A stretch of DNA of 64,000 nucleotides from Lepidonotus clava. Its lineage: Eukaryota > Annelida > Polychaeta > Phyllodocida > Polynoidae. Location: assembly GCA_936440205.1 (NCBI GenBank), contig OW387139.1, positions 34,064,378-34,128,377 of the forward strand. The letters run 5' to 3'. Under the pieces are notes generated by a model that saw only the letters and a program-made list of their open reading frames with translations, searched no databases and was not told where the DNA came from. Shown one piece after another: positions 23,868-49,829 of this stretch. A program made the translations under genes and the position numbers. Position 1 is the first letter of the stretch; every line of letters starts with the position of its first letter.

Positions 23868-24984
23868 AATCACACCAACTAGTCTTCCTCCGGTACCATA
23901 AACTGAATAAAAACGATAAAGACAATGCCCTGTTTGCATCAGTAAGCTAAATCTGTATCCTAATGTGACGTACGTAATTGAGATTGCATAAAACAGATCG
24001 TGATTTATATAGTTCATCTGAATAACTAGTCATCTGCTGACCCTGTCTCAATTTGAGAGGTTACGGTAAATGGCATTACAGACGTTCTTTTGAACCTCTA
24101 CGACACGCAAGAGAAATTACATGTAATAAACCTGGTATCTTTCTCACTCCAAAAATAACCGGAATTTCAGTCCCGAAATAAATGTTGATGTGACCGTGCT
24201 TCCGATTCTATACATTCCAGACGGTAAAATACGTACACATCCTATATTTTTGAAAGAAATATTATTTCTATGTACAGTATATGACACAAGTAACTCTCCC
24301 GAAACAGTATTTGAAATGGTGCTGCTATACTATCTTCCAATTGTCATGGATTTTATTGTTTCCATTTGTTACGGTTACAAACGTTGAATAATTTGCAATC
24401 TACAATCATATAATACAATGTAGAATAAAGAAAGAATATCTTAATGTATATCTCTTGCCGTACTACTTGATTGTCTTGTTAAGATCACTACATTGTGTTG
24501 AATGGGTGAATATGAAAAACAGTTTGAAACGCAAGACAAAGTGTTCATCTACTATAGGTCAATTCTCACAAACTATTCTCACAAGTGGGGAACTGCCCGA
24601 GTGTCTGAAAGTAAGCTTTTCCAGGGGGTAATACAGGAATTCGGAAATGGGGGGGGGGGCATATACTGGACAACTAGAAAGACGCGCATTCACGTTTAGA
24701 TAGTGACTGTCTTTTTTCTCTTTGTCGAGTTATATGTTCCTATGAAAACAAAACGCCAACCCCAACCCCCTCTTGGATCCGCCTCTGTGCTCTCTACTTT
24801 TAGGGGGTCCCCTGTATAATATTTAACGGGTTCTTACTTAAAATTTAGCAACATTGAAATATCTGCGCATGCATAAGAAAAATGAGTTCTATAGATTGGT
24901 ATATAGTGCAGTATGAACCTATTTGGGGTGGCAATGTTACAAACTTTATTGAATGTACAAAACTCGTGGATATATCTTAGATAA
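23868..24984. other. SORD 3' UTR and intergenic DNA
   Basis: The AATAAA poly-A signal at 23906-23911 probably ends SORD transcripts; further AATAAA words follow near 24126. A G run near 24648 and CTTGGATCCGCCTCTG at about 24773 mark remnants of the GGCGGATCC-ended repeat family. No gene. Confidence 0.5.
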
Positions 24985-25163
24985 GGGCCTTCCAAGTATG
25001 TGTACGTACAGACATTTTTACAACTTTCCGACCCCCTGATCCACCCTTGAGCTGGAGTAGGCATTCAACATACATATTTTTTTTAAATGTCTCCCCAACC
25101 CCACTAAATAAATAATTAAGTATGTTCCTATGAAACATGCATGCGTACTTATTGGAAGGCCCC
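24985..25163. mobile_element. MITE with GGGCCTTCCAA ends
   Basis: The left end is GGGCCTTCCAAGTATGTGTA and the right end reverse-complemented is GGGCCTTCCAATAAGTACGC, preceded by one extra G. ATAA occurs on both sides and may be the target duplication. The element at 44464-44621 has the same termini, so this is a dispersed family. Confidence 0.65.
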
Positions 25164-26424
25164 ATAACTTATTTTATAAGTTAGCCAGAAGAGAATCAGT
25201 TATCCAATAATATTATAAGAAAACCTATTGCATGACAGCTCAGAATAAGCGGCTTATGCTGCACACATTTGATGTGGGTGTACTTATAAACTGGACAAGA
25301 ACCAGCAAGGTCAACTTCATAGAACCGAAAGGCCAATCATGAATTAAGAATTAACCATGCCTGAAATATATCACAAACTTTAACCAAAGCAAAAATACAG
25401 CAGCGTGAGACATGTACATGTTATGCTATCCACCTGCTCTTCAGGTTAATTGAAATTGTAAATACTTTGAGCTGAGAATCATGCTTCATGTGTATTCAAA
25501 TGTTCTATGAACCTTAATACCAAGAGACATTGAAAACAAACTCCTTATTTGCATTTCACTTGTATTTATACATACCAATACAAATTAAGTACAAGTCGAC
25601 ATCACAGAAAGGAAAGAATATCACACAGAATGAACTATATATAGGCATGCGCCATTTACATGAATTCAATTGTATACAATATTTTAACAATGTGCTCATT
25701 CATCAAGGCTTATCTCTAACGTATCTATCTACGTTTACGATTTTCTTAAAACTACCCCCACTTTATAACTCCAATATAAATTAGAAATCTCAAAGAAACA
25801 ATGCTGAGTTCTGAGCAACATTTTAACATTTTAATTTCAAAATTAATCATCATACATGTAGATATGGGAACATGCAACTGTATGTGTAATATTTTGGGCT
25901 TTTGAGCACATGACAATGATTATCGGATGCTATGCGTTTTCTCACCTGGGCCCTACTGACTAGGAGCAAGATTTCTTGTGACAATAACTACATTTTAACG
26001 GGGCGAGAAACACGAATCCTGCATTTACTTTCGTCGGTTAGACTAAAATTGTTTAAATATTTATAATACATATATATAAAACAGGAAAAGGAAGGCTGCT
26101 TTCTTTACAAATTACAATCTACTCAGCTGCATGGTAATTAAGCTATCAACATTTACCAAGCTATAATATTATGACAACAGCCTACGCTGCATTTCCTTTT
26201 ACAAATAACAATAGGTCTGTCAAATATTTAATTTGTGCTATTCACAGAAAGCATGCATTGTTAGGCCTTAGGCATATAGACGAGTAAGTTACTTATTCTA
26301 AATTAGACTTGGAAGCCTTTGTACTTTTGCCGACTTAAACAGCTCTAGCCCGGTTAGTTGGTTCATTCAGTGCATTTGCGGATTAGTAGATTGTTAACGC
26401 CACCAGACCCAGACCAGTGTATAG
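25164..26424. other. Intergenic DNA between convergent SORD and CAMK4
   Basis: AT-rich, no gene recognised. On the minus strand this would hold the 3' UTR of the longer CAMK4 transcript form; an ATTAAA on that strand occurs near 26225. Confidence 0.4.
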
Positions 26425-40426
<14,002 letters not shown>

Positions 40427-40600
40427 AATGTTTCGTGTTGTGCACGCTTTCAGCGCGGAGAAAGTGAATTTTAGTGTTGTTTAGGTCCTCGAACCCACTC
40501 TGCTACTCCTCTGTGCACGCCGCGCTTCGCCGATAGTTGATACTGCTACTAGGCAATGTGACGTCACTAATTGGACTGGGCATGCGCAGTGGGGCGCGCA
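40427..40600 (-). promoter_or_regulatory. Putative CAMK4 promoter: CRE, CCAAT and NRF1-like sites
   Basis: Within 175 bp upstream of the CAMK4 start codon are GTGACGTCAC at 40558-40567 (a perfect cAMP response element, TGACGTCA), an ATTGG at 40570-40574 (CCAAT on the minus strand), and GCATGCGCAG at 40580 (NRF1-like). The block is CpG-rich compared with its surroundings. No TATA box is seen. Confidence 0.5.
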
Positions 40601-41479
40601 CCTGCTCGGGGTTCAGGTCGCACTACACCAAATAATTAAGTTATCCGGTCGGCCCTCTAGAGTGAAAAAGAAAGTTAAAAAAAAAATAGGACGAAATAAA
40701 ATAAGATAACATAAAGTATTAGATCTATAGGTGTTTGTTAGTTGACGGGGTTTAATATGTGCATGTGTTGCATTGCCCAGTTTGTTTCCCCCATTTGATG
40801 ATCTATTTAGACATGACGTATATTGACGTAGATATACCTGGTAAATATAAAGATCTAGATACATGATAAATACTGTTAGATCTATGTGCGCTGTTACCTT
40901 AGTAAGCCAAAATTCAATCTAGTCTTGAAGCAAACCCACTATATAGTCTGTTGCAGTCAGACCCACTGTTTCCTATTATGTAAGAGCTAAGTAGGTCAGG
41001 GACGGACTAACCCACTATAGTGGAGTGTGAAAAAGACGTCTACATCTCAATCCATTGGATTATTTACAGTAATTTACATGGCTACCTCCCTACATTAATT
41101 TATTACTTCCTTCACAGTTAGTTCTAAGTTTAATGCAGAATTCATTGAAACGAATATAATCAGGATAATTTTTTTTTTTTAAATTACACATAATTAAATC
41201 CGTCAGATATATCTGAATCAATTTTTTTATTATTATTATTATTTAGCCAAAATCCTGTTTACACAAGTTCTTCCTTTCAGCATTTACACCACCAAAATCA
41301 ATATTCATATCAAATACATTTCACATGTCTTATCAACACAGTTCATGTTGTGAACAAGCTGTAATGGCTGAAAGAATTTAGTTGTCAAGAATATTCTTAG
41401 GATAAACACAACCAAAACAATTAAAAAGTTTGGTGAACAGATGGCTTATCATAGTGATTCGCCATAGTCGTCAGAAAGC

Positions 41480-41531
41480 TGTATCTTCATTGGCTGATTC
41501 GTGGAAGCAACACAGCGCGGCAAGATGGCGA
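41480..41531 (+). promoter_or_regulatory. POFUT2 proximal promoter and YY1-like start site
   Basis: CATTGGCTG at 41489 is an inverted CCAAT box. GCAAGATGGCGAC at 41521-41533 overlaps the start codon and matches the YY1 motif AANATGGCG, which commonly sits at the start of TATA-less housekeeping genes. The start ATG at 41525 is chosen because it gives a signal peptide; the upstream in-frame GTG is not needed. Confidence 0.45.
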
Positions 41532-44500
41532 CCGTGAAGGCTGGCTTCTCTGTAGTTTTGTTATTTATGTGCTGTGTTCCAAGTAATGAAGCTCTTGATC
41601 AACAAGTTTTTCAGTCAGGAAATGGAAACACGTTTTCTTTTGGCGCGGCACGTCCAACGAGGTACGAACACCTTAAATTATCCACAGAATCTGTCATAAA
41701 TGTGCGAATCTAATGCAGAAACAGTAGCAGCGATTATAATTATGGCACGCCGAGTCTACCTTCGCCTAGTCCCCACTTACGCTTGGGACTAAAACTTTTG
41801 GAAAGTTTTAATACGGATGGTTAAAGAGGATACAAAAAAAAAAGGAAAATTACAGCAATTTCATAAACTTTGAAACATTGTCGTGGAATTTTGTAAAGTG
41901 ACAAAATATAAAAATGTCTTACTTTTGTCGAGTGATTTTGGATGATTTTCAATTATTCTATACAATCAATTTTTTCCTACATTGCTTTCATATCTCTGTT
42001 AATATGTTTTTGGTGTTAATTTCAAGCTATTAGATACTTATTTAATGTCAGAACTCTATTCCTCAGAACTCTTCAATGCTAGGTATATAACCAAAAAAAT
42101 TAAAAATGCTCAAAAAATATTGCAGAACATATCAGCCAGATTTGGTGTCTGGTTTAATATGCTTTTTGAATTTTTTCTCTATCTACAACTAGTGATTAAA
42201 AAAATTACAGCCAGTTATATCATATGGTACTCTCGTTTTGCCCTGTCAAAATGAGGTGAATTTAGGAGGCTCGCTGTGCAGCTTGGGGGAAAATTACAAA
42301 CCAAAGCTATCTATATATATATATGTCATTTTGAAGGGAAAATTATGTAGATAAATATTCTTGCAGGTTCATAAAATATTTTCTTGATCTTATGTACTAA
42401 TAGCTTAGTACTTTTAATATATTATCATATTGTATAATCTAGTTAGGATCAGGCCTAGCAAGTCTACTTCTAAGGAGAGGTATTTTGCGCTTCTAGCGCC
42501 ACCTGTTAACCAGTATAAAAGGTGTTGCAAGGTAGGGAGCGAGAGAGTTTAGTCTGGAGTTAGTAACTATTAGGAAGTGAGCAGCGTTAGCTGAGCTGCT
42601 CGGAGCTATACCTACCAGCTCCTACAGAGTATACTGGAGTTTACCGATACCAACTACCTCGGACAAAGGATTGTGATAGAGCTAAGCGCTAGGATGTGCT
42701 GGAACAACTTGTATTCTAAATGTGGTTGATCGCTGAGTAGGAGATGGGAAGGTGGACTGATGGAGACTTATTCACTGTGGCTTTGACTCGGGATGAGATG
42801 TTTACTTCAATAAAAAACCTTTCATTTTAAGAGCTTCCTCATCGTCCATTTCTTTTGAACTATTGGGGGATGGATGAATTAACTTTGAGCGCAGTCTGAT
42901 TGGCTCAATAACTTGGATGAACGACTCATGGATAAATTAATTATACACATCACGCAGTCTTAAATCAACACTAACAATAGTTCACTTATATCATCATTTT
43001 ACAAGTGAAAAACTCTGTCACAGCTTTAGTTTTACCTCAAAAACCGGGGACACTTTTTTAGGGATAAACTGGTGGAATATAATATACCTATCAATGTATT
43101 CAGGAAAAAAAAGTAGGGAAAGTGTTTCCTACTTTTTCATCAGTCGGCATTGGCATCTCTGCTAGAGACAGTTTGAAAAAAATATTGATGCAGGTCCGAG
43201 AACGAACATCCGCACTAACTGAATTTTATATAATACTGCTCAGGCTAGTAAAATGGGTGCGTGTCCACGTACGTGTTCATGACAGCCAGAAGCTATTGAC
43301 GATCAGAAAATTAATTTGCGTCTAACTCATGACGAACAGATATTCGATCAATCAATTAATCACTAAAATATTTACATACAACAATTTCCTTCTGACAGCA
43401 TTTTACAATATTCATGTATTGCATCAAATAGAGCAGTTGCTGTATATAATCGGATTCATCCGGCAGATGGTAGGCTGTGATCCTGCCCATTACTCTATCT
43501 CTTGAATCTGACAGGGTCCCCACTGCACAGGGAAAAAAGGGAAAATGCAAAAGGAATTCAGGGAAAGTACAGGGAATTTAGAAATTTGACCAAAACACAG
43601 GGAATTCTGAATCTGATAGTCCAACTTCTGCATTTTCTGACTCTTAAAATTCAAAAGATTGCAAGCACTTATCCAAGAATAATATTTCGATTTTGCCAAA
43701 AATGTCACACCTCTTTCATGACAGTTTGAAAATTGAGCACCTTTAGATCAGAACAAATTGTCATAACCTATAGAGATAATTTACTGTGGGCCAGGGAAAA
43801 CACGGGGAATTTTATCATGACATTTGATTGTGGACCCTGCTCTTTTAATTAGCTCTAATCCAGTGTTCTTCCTTGCTTCTCAATTTCTGTAGGTACCTTT
43901 TGTATGATGTCAACCCCGGAGAAGGATTTAATCTGCGTCGTGATGTTTACATGAGAGTGGCAAACCTAGTCAAAGTGTTAAATACAGAGGAGCCTTGGAC
44001 ACTTGTGTTACCACCATGGGGCAGGCTGTATCACTGGAAGTCACGACAGGATCAAATAAAGATCAGATGGTCCACCTTTTTTGATCTTGCAAGTCTAAGC
44101 AAGCTTATACCCGTTATAGAGTTTGAAGATTATTTAAAGGGTAAGTTATCTTTTTTCTTTTATGTTTAAAGATAAATACCGCATAAATAGCGTGAAGCCA
44201 ATAAAACAAACTTGTTACGATCAGGTAACTTTAGTCAAAATAAAGATAGGGAAAGTCCATCTAGATTTCTTTTATGTATATTTTTTTTATGTATGTTAAA
44301 AACCTAAAATGAAATATCACAACTGTAAGGGCTGAAGTAGATCTATATTTGTAATAACCAAATCATCAAAAAAGATAGCTTCGGGTTTAAAAAAATAATG
44401 TTTGGGTAGGTAATGTCAAGTTATAAAGTATTAAAAGTAACATAATATATTTAATTTTGTAAAGGGGCTTTCCTTTTAAGTACGTACGCATCAAGGGAGG

Positions 44501-47500
44501 GAGGAGGGTCTGAAAATTTGCTTACGTCCTTGTACAAATTTAATGAGTATTTTTGCCCCGGGGTGGGGGGGGGGGGGGGGTAGGGGGGTTGAGATTTGCG
44601 TACGTCCTAAATGGAAGGCCCAAAAAACAAGTGACTCCGTCTACATTGCCTCATTAATTATGTCCTCTAAGTATCAATAGTTTATTGAAAAACAAATGGA
44701 TATATCCCTTTATGTAGTCCGCGGGGAACCAGTCATTGACGAGATATATTACCTGCAGAGATATAAAGAAGGATGGACGAATGGCAAATGGGAGGAAAAG
44801 ATTGATGAACGAGACTGCATCGATCAAACAGGCTTTCAAAAAGTACGAGATATCCAACTTTGATAATCTGGAGAAATATTGTTACACGAAGAAAATAAAT
44901 GACACCAGAGATAGCTAACAGCATGTAATTATCTGCGTAACACGTTTTCTGGCTTCAACATATGTATTCGGTCACCTTAAACGTGTCATAAAACAACATT
45001 CTAGTTATGGTATGATGTATACATATTAACACTGTCATGAGCATGTTACAAATCGCTCTGTATAAAGCGTTTTTTCCCAATTTCTACAGGATGCTGATGA
45101 CCTTTGGCGAGCCTGGTTTTGGGGATATGACGAAGTATATGGTAAACAATTCAAATGTTTATCATCCCAAGCGGAGTCAGTCTTCATGAAACCATTCTTG
45201 ATGGGAAACACAACTGGCCAGTAAGTACCTTAGGTTCCAGATATAGGATCCAGTGCAATTTATCTTAAGAACTTTCTGTAGCTTTTTGGCTTTAAAAGTC
45301 TATTCAGTGTGGCATTTGATCCTAAATCCGGGGATTGCACATTGGATACTTTACATAGGAGGAAACTGGTGCGTATAGCGATAGTTGCTTCAAAGTTGTT
45401 TTCAGTGAAATATTTATTGAATATTTGTCCCATATTAATTCTTTTCTTTTGTTTGTATATATGCACTTTTATTTCGTAAACTGTTTCAGATGTCTTTGCA
45501 CATTTTGGCATGATTCATTAACAGATTGATTAAAAATAAACAATTCCATTCGGATGTTTCTGAAAATTTTCAGATCTGTGCTCTTAGTAAGAGCTGAACA
45601 TCTTCTGCATAATGGCTTTGGCCAGTCAAGGTTCTGGTCTGTAAGTATAGAAAGTGACCACCAGTGTGCGTGAAACTCATTTAGTTATTTTCAAAAGCCG
45701 CATGATTTAATATGTAGGCCACCCTTATCTATGCATGCGCAAAAATACTGGAATAAACTTGATTATATTATTCAAAATTGAATGACAGGAGGTTAGGGAG
45801 AGCATTTCAATTTTGAAAATTTTGCTGATTTTTCAGAAACATCAGATGGGTTTAATATTAAAGAAATAACAGTACGAGTACCTAATACAATCGAAAATTG
45901 AGTCACTTCGCGGAATTTTTCAAAGGAGGAGAGTTGTACTTGTAGAGTACTTGTCCACTAATCCAAATGTCCTAGGTTTAATGTCCCACCTGGGAAACTG
46001 GGGTCATGGATTATGACAAGGCTTGTTCCATGCATTTTATTCCTGAAGTGGGTCAACAACTTGCCAAATGTTGTGGGGTTATAGAAATATACCCTATGCA
46101 CAAATTCTTAGCCAGGTAAATATGAGCAGGGGCGGCCTTGGAATATCGGGTCTCTTGTCCCCATAATGGTATTGGCGTTAAGGTGGGAGGGGTGGAGGTG
46201 TTAAGGGGGGAAGAGTTGCTCTTACTCTTAGAAAGTGGATTGGGGCACTTTACATAAAAAAAACTATAAAACTTACAAGAATTTTGTCACAGGCCACTTT
46301 CATCCCTGGCAACGGGAGCCCTAAAGACAAACTTTACGGATTCGACAGAGAGTCGATCTCTTTTTTTTTTTAAATCACAATTCAGGCAATCTATGCAGAT
46401 AGTCGGGAAAGGTGCATATAATATAACAAATTGTAATATACTCGGGAAAACTTTTACTTTGGGAAAATAGGTCAGTATATTGCTCACATCACACCGATTC
46501 TCTCTGTTGTTTGGTTATATAATATAGTCCAGATCATTTCTGTCTCTATTTTGGCTTGTCACGAAAACAGATGTGTGTTCCTGGTACGTGCAGAGCATTT
46601 GATTCATGGTCAGTTTTCTGAATGGAGCACAGAGTTTTGGACGGTAAGTGCTGCCCTCTACCGCCCTTCATCTCAGACTTTAAAATCACTATTGAGCTGC
46701 ATCCCCCAGGAAGTGAAATAACTGAATATGTATTATAGTGGAAACATATTCTGTTATGCTTGCTTAATTAGAAAACCAAAGCCTTTCAGTTGAAATGATC
46801 AGTACAATAAGTATTTTCATTTTCATAATGTATCATTCCCTATTCCATAATTGACACAGACAACATGACCTTTAGACCGTTCCTGACAAAGGCGAGTGGT
46901 AGTATTTCTATGTTTTCTTACCATAAGGTCTCTTGCACATATCCGAATAGATCTGCATGAAGGGAGTCAAGTATCTAAATAACATGCTGATTTGCCACTA
47001 ATCTATAGCTTTTGATATGTAAAACCAGTTTGTCCAACAAGTTTGCTGTTTAGTTTGATGAATAATTCCATACTCATATTCGATCAATTTGAATTAAACG
47101 TATACATATGACTCGACGTTCAATTTGTTGGACTACACTGTTATTTACTGGTCTTCGACTCTCTTCATCAGGAAATCCTAATTAGATTTTATTATATATC
47201 ATATGCACCTTGTATTTCGTGTTTCACTGTATAGTTTCTATCTTTTTTTTCGACTGGTATATTTTTAACGAATCTAATGTCAAACCTATCTTATTCCAAA
47301 GGCCCGCCGCAGCATGGTCTTCGCCAAGCATTTGAGGGACATCGGGGACGATTTCCGTCGTCAAGAGTTAGAATCCACAGATGAAGCGGACAACACAATC
47401 TGGGATGAGAACTGGACACAAATGGAGGTTAGTGTTGCCAATCGCTGAATCATTCATACCTGTTGACACTAATCATACGATATTTTTTCTCGTGAACGCA

Positions 47501-48810
47501 TGTATTCCAGCCAGGAGCACGTTTGGGAATTGGATGTCTTGTTTGATATGACATCCCCAAATCGATGAGTACTTATACTTAAAGATTATATCTCAAAGCT
47601 TTTCTTAATCAAATGTAAGACCTAAAGCACGCCTCAAGCCTGACAGTTTTCTAGTTACCTCAAAGTTTACCGAAGAATATGATATTTTCACTTTTCTTTC
47701 AATGAACATGGTCTTGAATTATATAGAAATTAAAATCTTGAAATATACGTATATATCATATTGGCCTTGCAGAGACAACATGGCGAGGCGCTAGGAGGAC
47801 CGTACCTGGCCGTTCACCTACGTAGGAGGGACTTTTTATACGGTCACGACGAGGACGTACCCAGTATAGAGGGGGCCGCCAAACAGATCAGTGCGGCCCT
47901 GGAGAGAAACAACTTGACAACCGTGTTTGTAGCCACTGATGCACCTACCTCCGGTAAGTACACGTAGTTGTGAAGAAATGGACAGAATCTAATTTGTATT
48001 ATGTGAAGTCTACAGTTCTGAAAAAAAAGTATGAGTATCCTTGTTGGGTTCTAATGTTACAATGCAGAATGTTCAGTTCTTGTCTGATGTATAGCTTACA
48101 AGACGGAATCTTTTAGAATGTATGTAAATAACTGATAATGTTTTATAAGTAGCTCCTGCAAAATCAGTTAAGAGGTAATACCGGAAATAAGATGTTTAGA
48201 TACTTCCCTGTGTATAGTCAACACGTAAAATTAATTGTATTATGCGTTTTCAGAATACAAGGAGTTGAAGAAACTTCTGAAAGGCTACAAAGTCACAAAA
48301 TATGTGCCTTCTCGAGTGGTTGAGAAGGAGTACAAGGATGGCGGGGTTGCCATCATCGACCAGTGGATCGCCGCACACTCCAAGTATGAACATAGATTCC
48401 AACAGTATGAGACAAACGGGATTTTATCGTTATATTATCCAAGTTTATTAAAAGTAAACAGGCCAGGATGAAACTGAGATATATATAATTTCGCAACTCT
48501 ATTCTAAAATAATTATTATGTTATTGTGCACCATTTGAAACACACCGTATAATTTTGGATTGTAAAATTCACCCTATTTGAATTTTTAAGGCTGTAAGAA
48601 AATGACATGGTTTTCTTGCCTCGTTTGTTTCTTCAAATTATTTTTTTCAATTCCAGATATTTCATGGGCACCTCGGTTTCTACTTTCTCGTTCCGGATCC
48701 ATGAAGAACGAGAAATCATGGGATTTGATCCATCAATGACTTTTAACAGACTATGTGGAGATGGAAACGAAAAATGTGAACAGCCCACAAAGTGGACCAT
48801 CAAGTATTAA
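41525..48810 (+). CDS. POFUT2: GDP-fucose protein O-fucosyltransferase 2, complete, with duplicated exon 5
   Basis: Exons 41525-41661, 43893-44140, 44718-44842, 45090-45220, 5a 45574-45640 or 5b 46571-46643, 47302-47427, 47773-47953, 48254-48383 and 48657-48810. All phases fit: 432 residues with 5a, 434 with 5b (human about 429). The ER enzyme adds O-fucose to thrombospondin type 1 repeats. It starts with a signal peptide ([16 protein letters not shown]). [17 protein letters not shown] holds E56, aligned with the catalytic glutamate of human POFUT2. [10 protein letters not shown] and [16 protein letters not shown] are the conserved fucosyltransferase motifs that bind GDP-fucose. Acceptors and donors are canonical throughout. 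Intron 1 contains an LTR fossil and a MITE; intron 2 contains another MITE. Very secure. Confidence 0.96.
42440..42865 (+). mobile_element. Possible solo LTR (fossil), family undetermined
   Basis: A block in POFUT2 intron 1 has the layout of a long terminal repeat: TATAAAAGG near 42517, a purine-rich leader, and AATAAA near 42811 followed by a T-rich tail. No internal coding region lies beside it, so it would be a solo LTR. The limits are approximate and age cannot be judged without a second copy. It could instead be a non-LTR promoter fragment. Confidence 0.35.
42494..42507 (-). promoter_or_regulatory. CTCF-like motif
   Basis: The minus strand reads AACAGGTGGCGCTA, close to the AGGTGGCGCTA core bound by CTCF across bilaterians. 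It lies at the start of the LTR-like block. Motif match only. Confidence 0.35.
43512..43839. mobile_element. MITE with CAGGGTCC ends and CAGGGAA repeats
   Basis: The left end is CAGGGTCCCCACTGCACAGG and the right end reverse-complemented is CAGGGTCCACAATCAAATG. Inside, CAGGGAA(A/T) recurs at least five times. It is akin to 60619-61034 in having CAGGG ends and CAGGGAAA words. hAT-like, non-autonomous; no clear 8-bp duplication. Confidence 0.55.
44464..44621. mobile_element. MITE with GGGCCTTCC ends and a long G run
   Basis: The left end is GGGGCTTTCCTTTTAAGTAC and the right end reverse-complemented is GGGCCTTCCATTTAGGACGT, both continuing ACGCA. A run of about 17 G plus further G tracts lies at 44562-44588 and could form a G-quadruplex. 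Same family as 24985-25163. In POFUT2 intron 2. Confidence 0.65.
45574..45640 (+). CDS. POFUT2: POFUT2 exon 5a
   Basis: Acceptor TTTTCAG and donor GTAAGT. It enters at phase 2 and leaves at phase 0, 67 nt. It reads [16 protein letters not shown] then QSRFWS, the same length as the human segment SVMLDRAENLLHDHYGG plus KEYWD, so it is the form closest to the ancestral one. Confidence 0.9.
46571..46643 (+). CDS. POFUT2: POFUT2 exon 5b (homologous alternative exon)
   Basis: Acceptor ACGAAAACAG behind a pyrimidine stretch, donor GTAAGT. Phase 2 in, phase 0 out, 73 nt. It reads [16 protein letters not shown] then EWSTEFWT, clearly homologous to 5a (LVRAEHL.H..F...FW) and two residues longer. It is open, with conserved residues at the same sites, so it is unlikely to be a dead copy. 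Confidence 0.85.
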
Positions 48811-49279
48811 ACAATATTGTTGATAGTCAGTTACCAGTATATCATTTTACCAGCTGCTATTCAGCCTATATTTGCATGAACAATTATACAATTTGCAGTT
48901 GACGTGATATGTAAATAATATCATAATTACTCATCCATAGGAATGGAAGTTGATTGGTTGTTTTCTGTTGATGGTTTACCTGAGTGATAAAATGAGACAT
49001 GTTAGATGATAGCTGATCTGAGAAAACGTTTCTACAGAAACCATGCATGTTGCAGCAGGAAAATCAAAATGACCAAAATATTATGGAATTACAGAAATAG
49101 GAAAGTCGTATCGGACCAGGATAACAAGCTTACGAAGGACGTATGTAAATTAACATGTTACTGCCATATAATTTGTTGTAGACAATATTGTTGTTATAAA
49201 GTATATGTTGTATAGGGATGGATTGTAGAAAATCTGTATATCGAAAACTTTCTTGTGCAATAATGTAACAGGTGCTACA
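48811..49279. other. POFUT2 3' UTR and flank
   Basis: AT-rich; no further gene. No strong AATAAA was noticed close to the stop codon; the 3' end is not determined. Confidence 0.4.
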
Positions 49280-49627
49280 TTAAAGGGAGCCAAAACCAAA
49301 AAATTCAACCAAATTTTCTAAACTCTATTAGTTATGGAAATCCATTTCTTGAGCCTATTTCTGGCCCATGTCAAAATCTAAACCATGAAATATGGTAGAA
49401 AATCACTAAAAACACGTTTTCCTTGCTCAACTCAATTAATGGGGATCCGCAAAAATGGGGTTTGTTTACAATAGAAATATTACCATCTCTCATGGAATTC
49501 TACTTCGGTTTGAGCTCGTTTTCAAAGCTAATACTTTACCACTGACCTTAACTAGACTCATCTAACATATTTCTATACTTATCTGAGCTTTGAAAATGTC
49601 AATTATATTGGTTTTGGCTCCCTTTAA
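49280..49627. mobile_element. 348-bp MITE flanked by TTAA, TIR AAGGGAGCCAAAACCAA
   Basis: Both ends, read inward, are TTAAAGGGAGCCAAAACCAA (20 identical bases including the TTAA). A TTAA target is the mark of piggyBac- and Kolobok-type transposition. No coding capacity. It lies downstream of POFUT2. Confidence 0.85.
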
Positions 49628-49793
49628 CCATCAGAATATTGTCCTTAACCCTATGCCCAAGCACCAACGACCAAGACACTGATATTAATCAGCTCAGGAT
49701 CAGCTAAGGTGCCCTAATCACGTCATGGCGTAGATTACGTCAGGTGGTAGGGAGGGGGAGGCGAGTACTGCCTGATATTGTTGTCTCCAGTAA

Positions 49794-49829
49794 TATGGCA
49801 AGACATCTTGGAGACTACCCAGTACTTGC
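49794..49829 (+). repeat. 36-bp dispersed repeat, copy 1
   Basis: Begins TATGGCAAGACATCTTGGAG and ends AGTACTTGC. It matches the copy at 52631-52666 at 35 of 36 positions in the same orientation. It can fold: GGCAAG pairs with CTTGCC at the end, and CAAGA with TCTTG inside. Confidence 0.85.
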
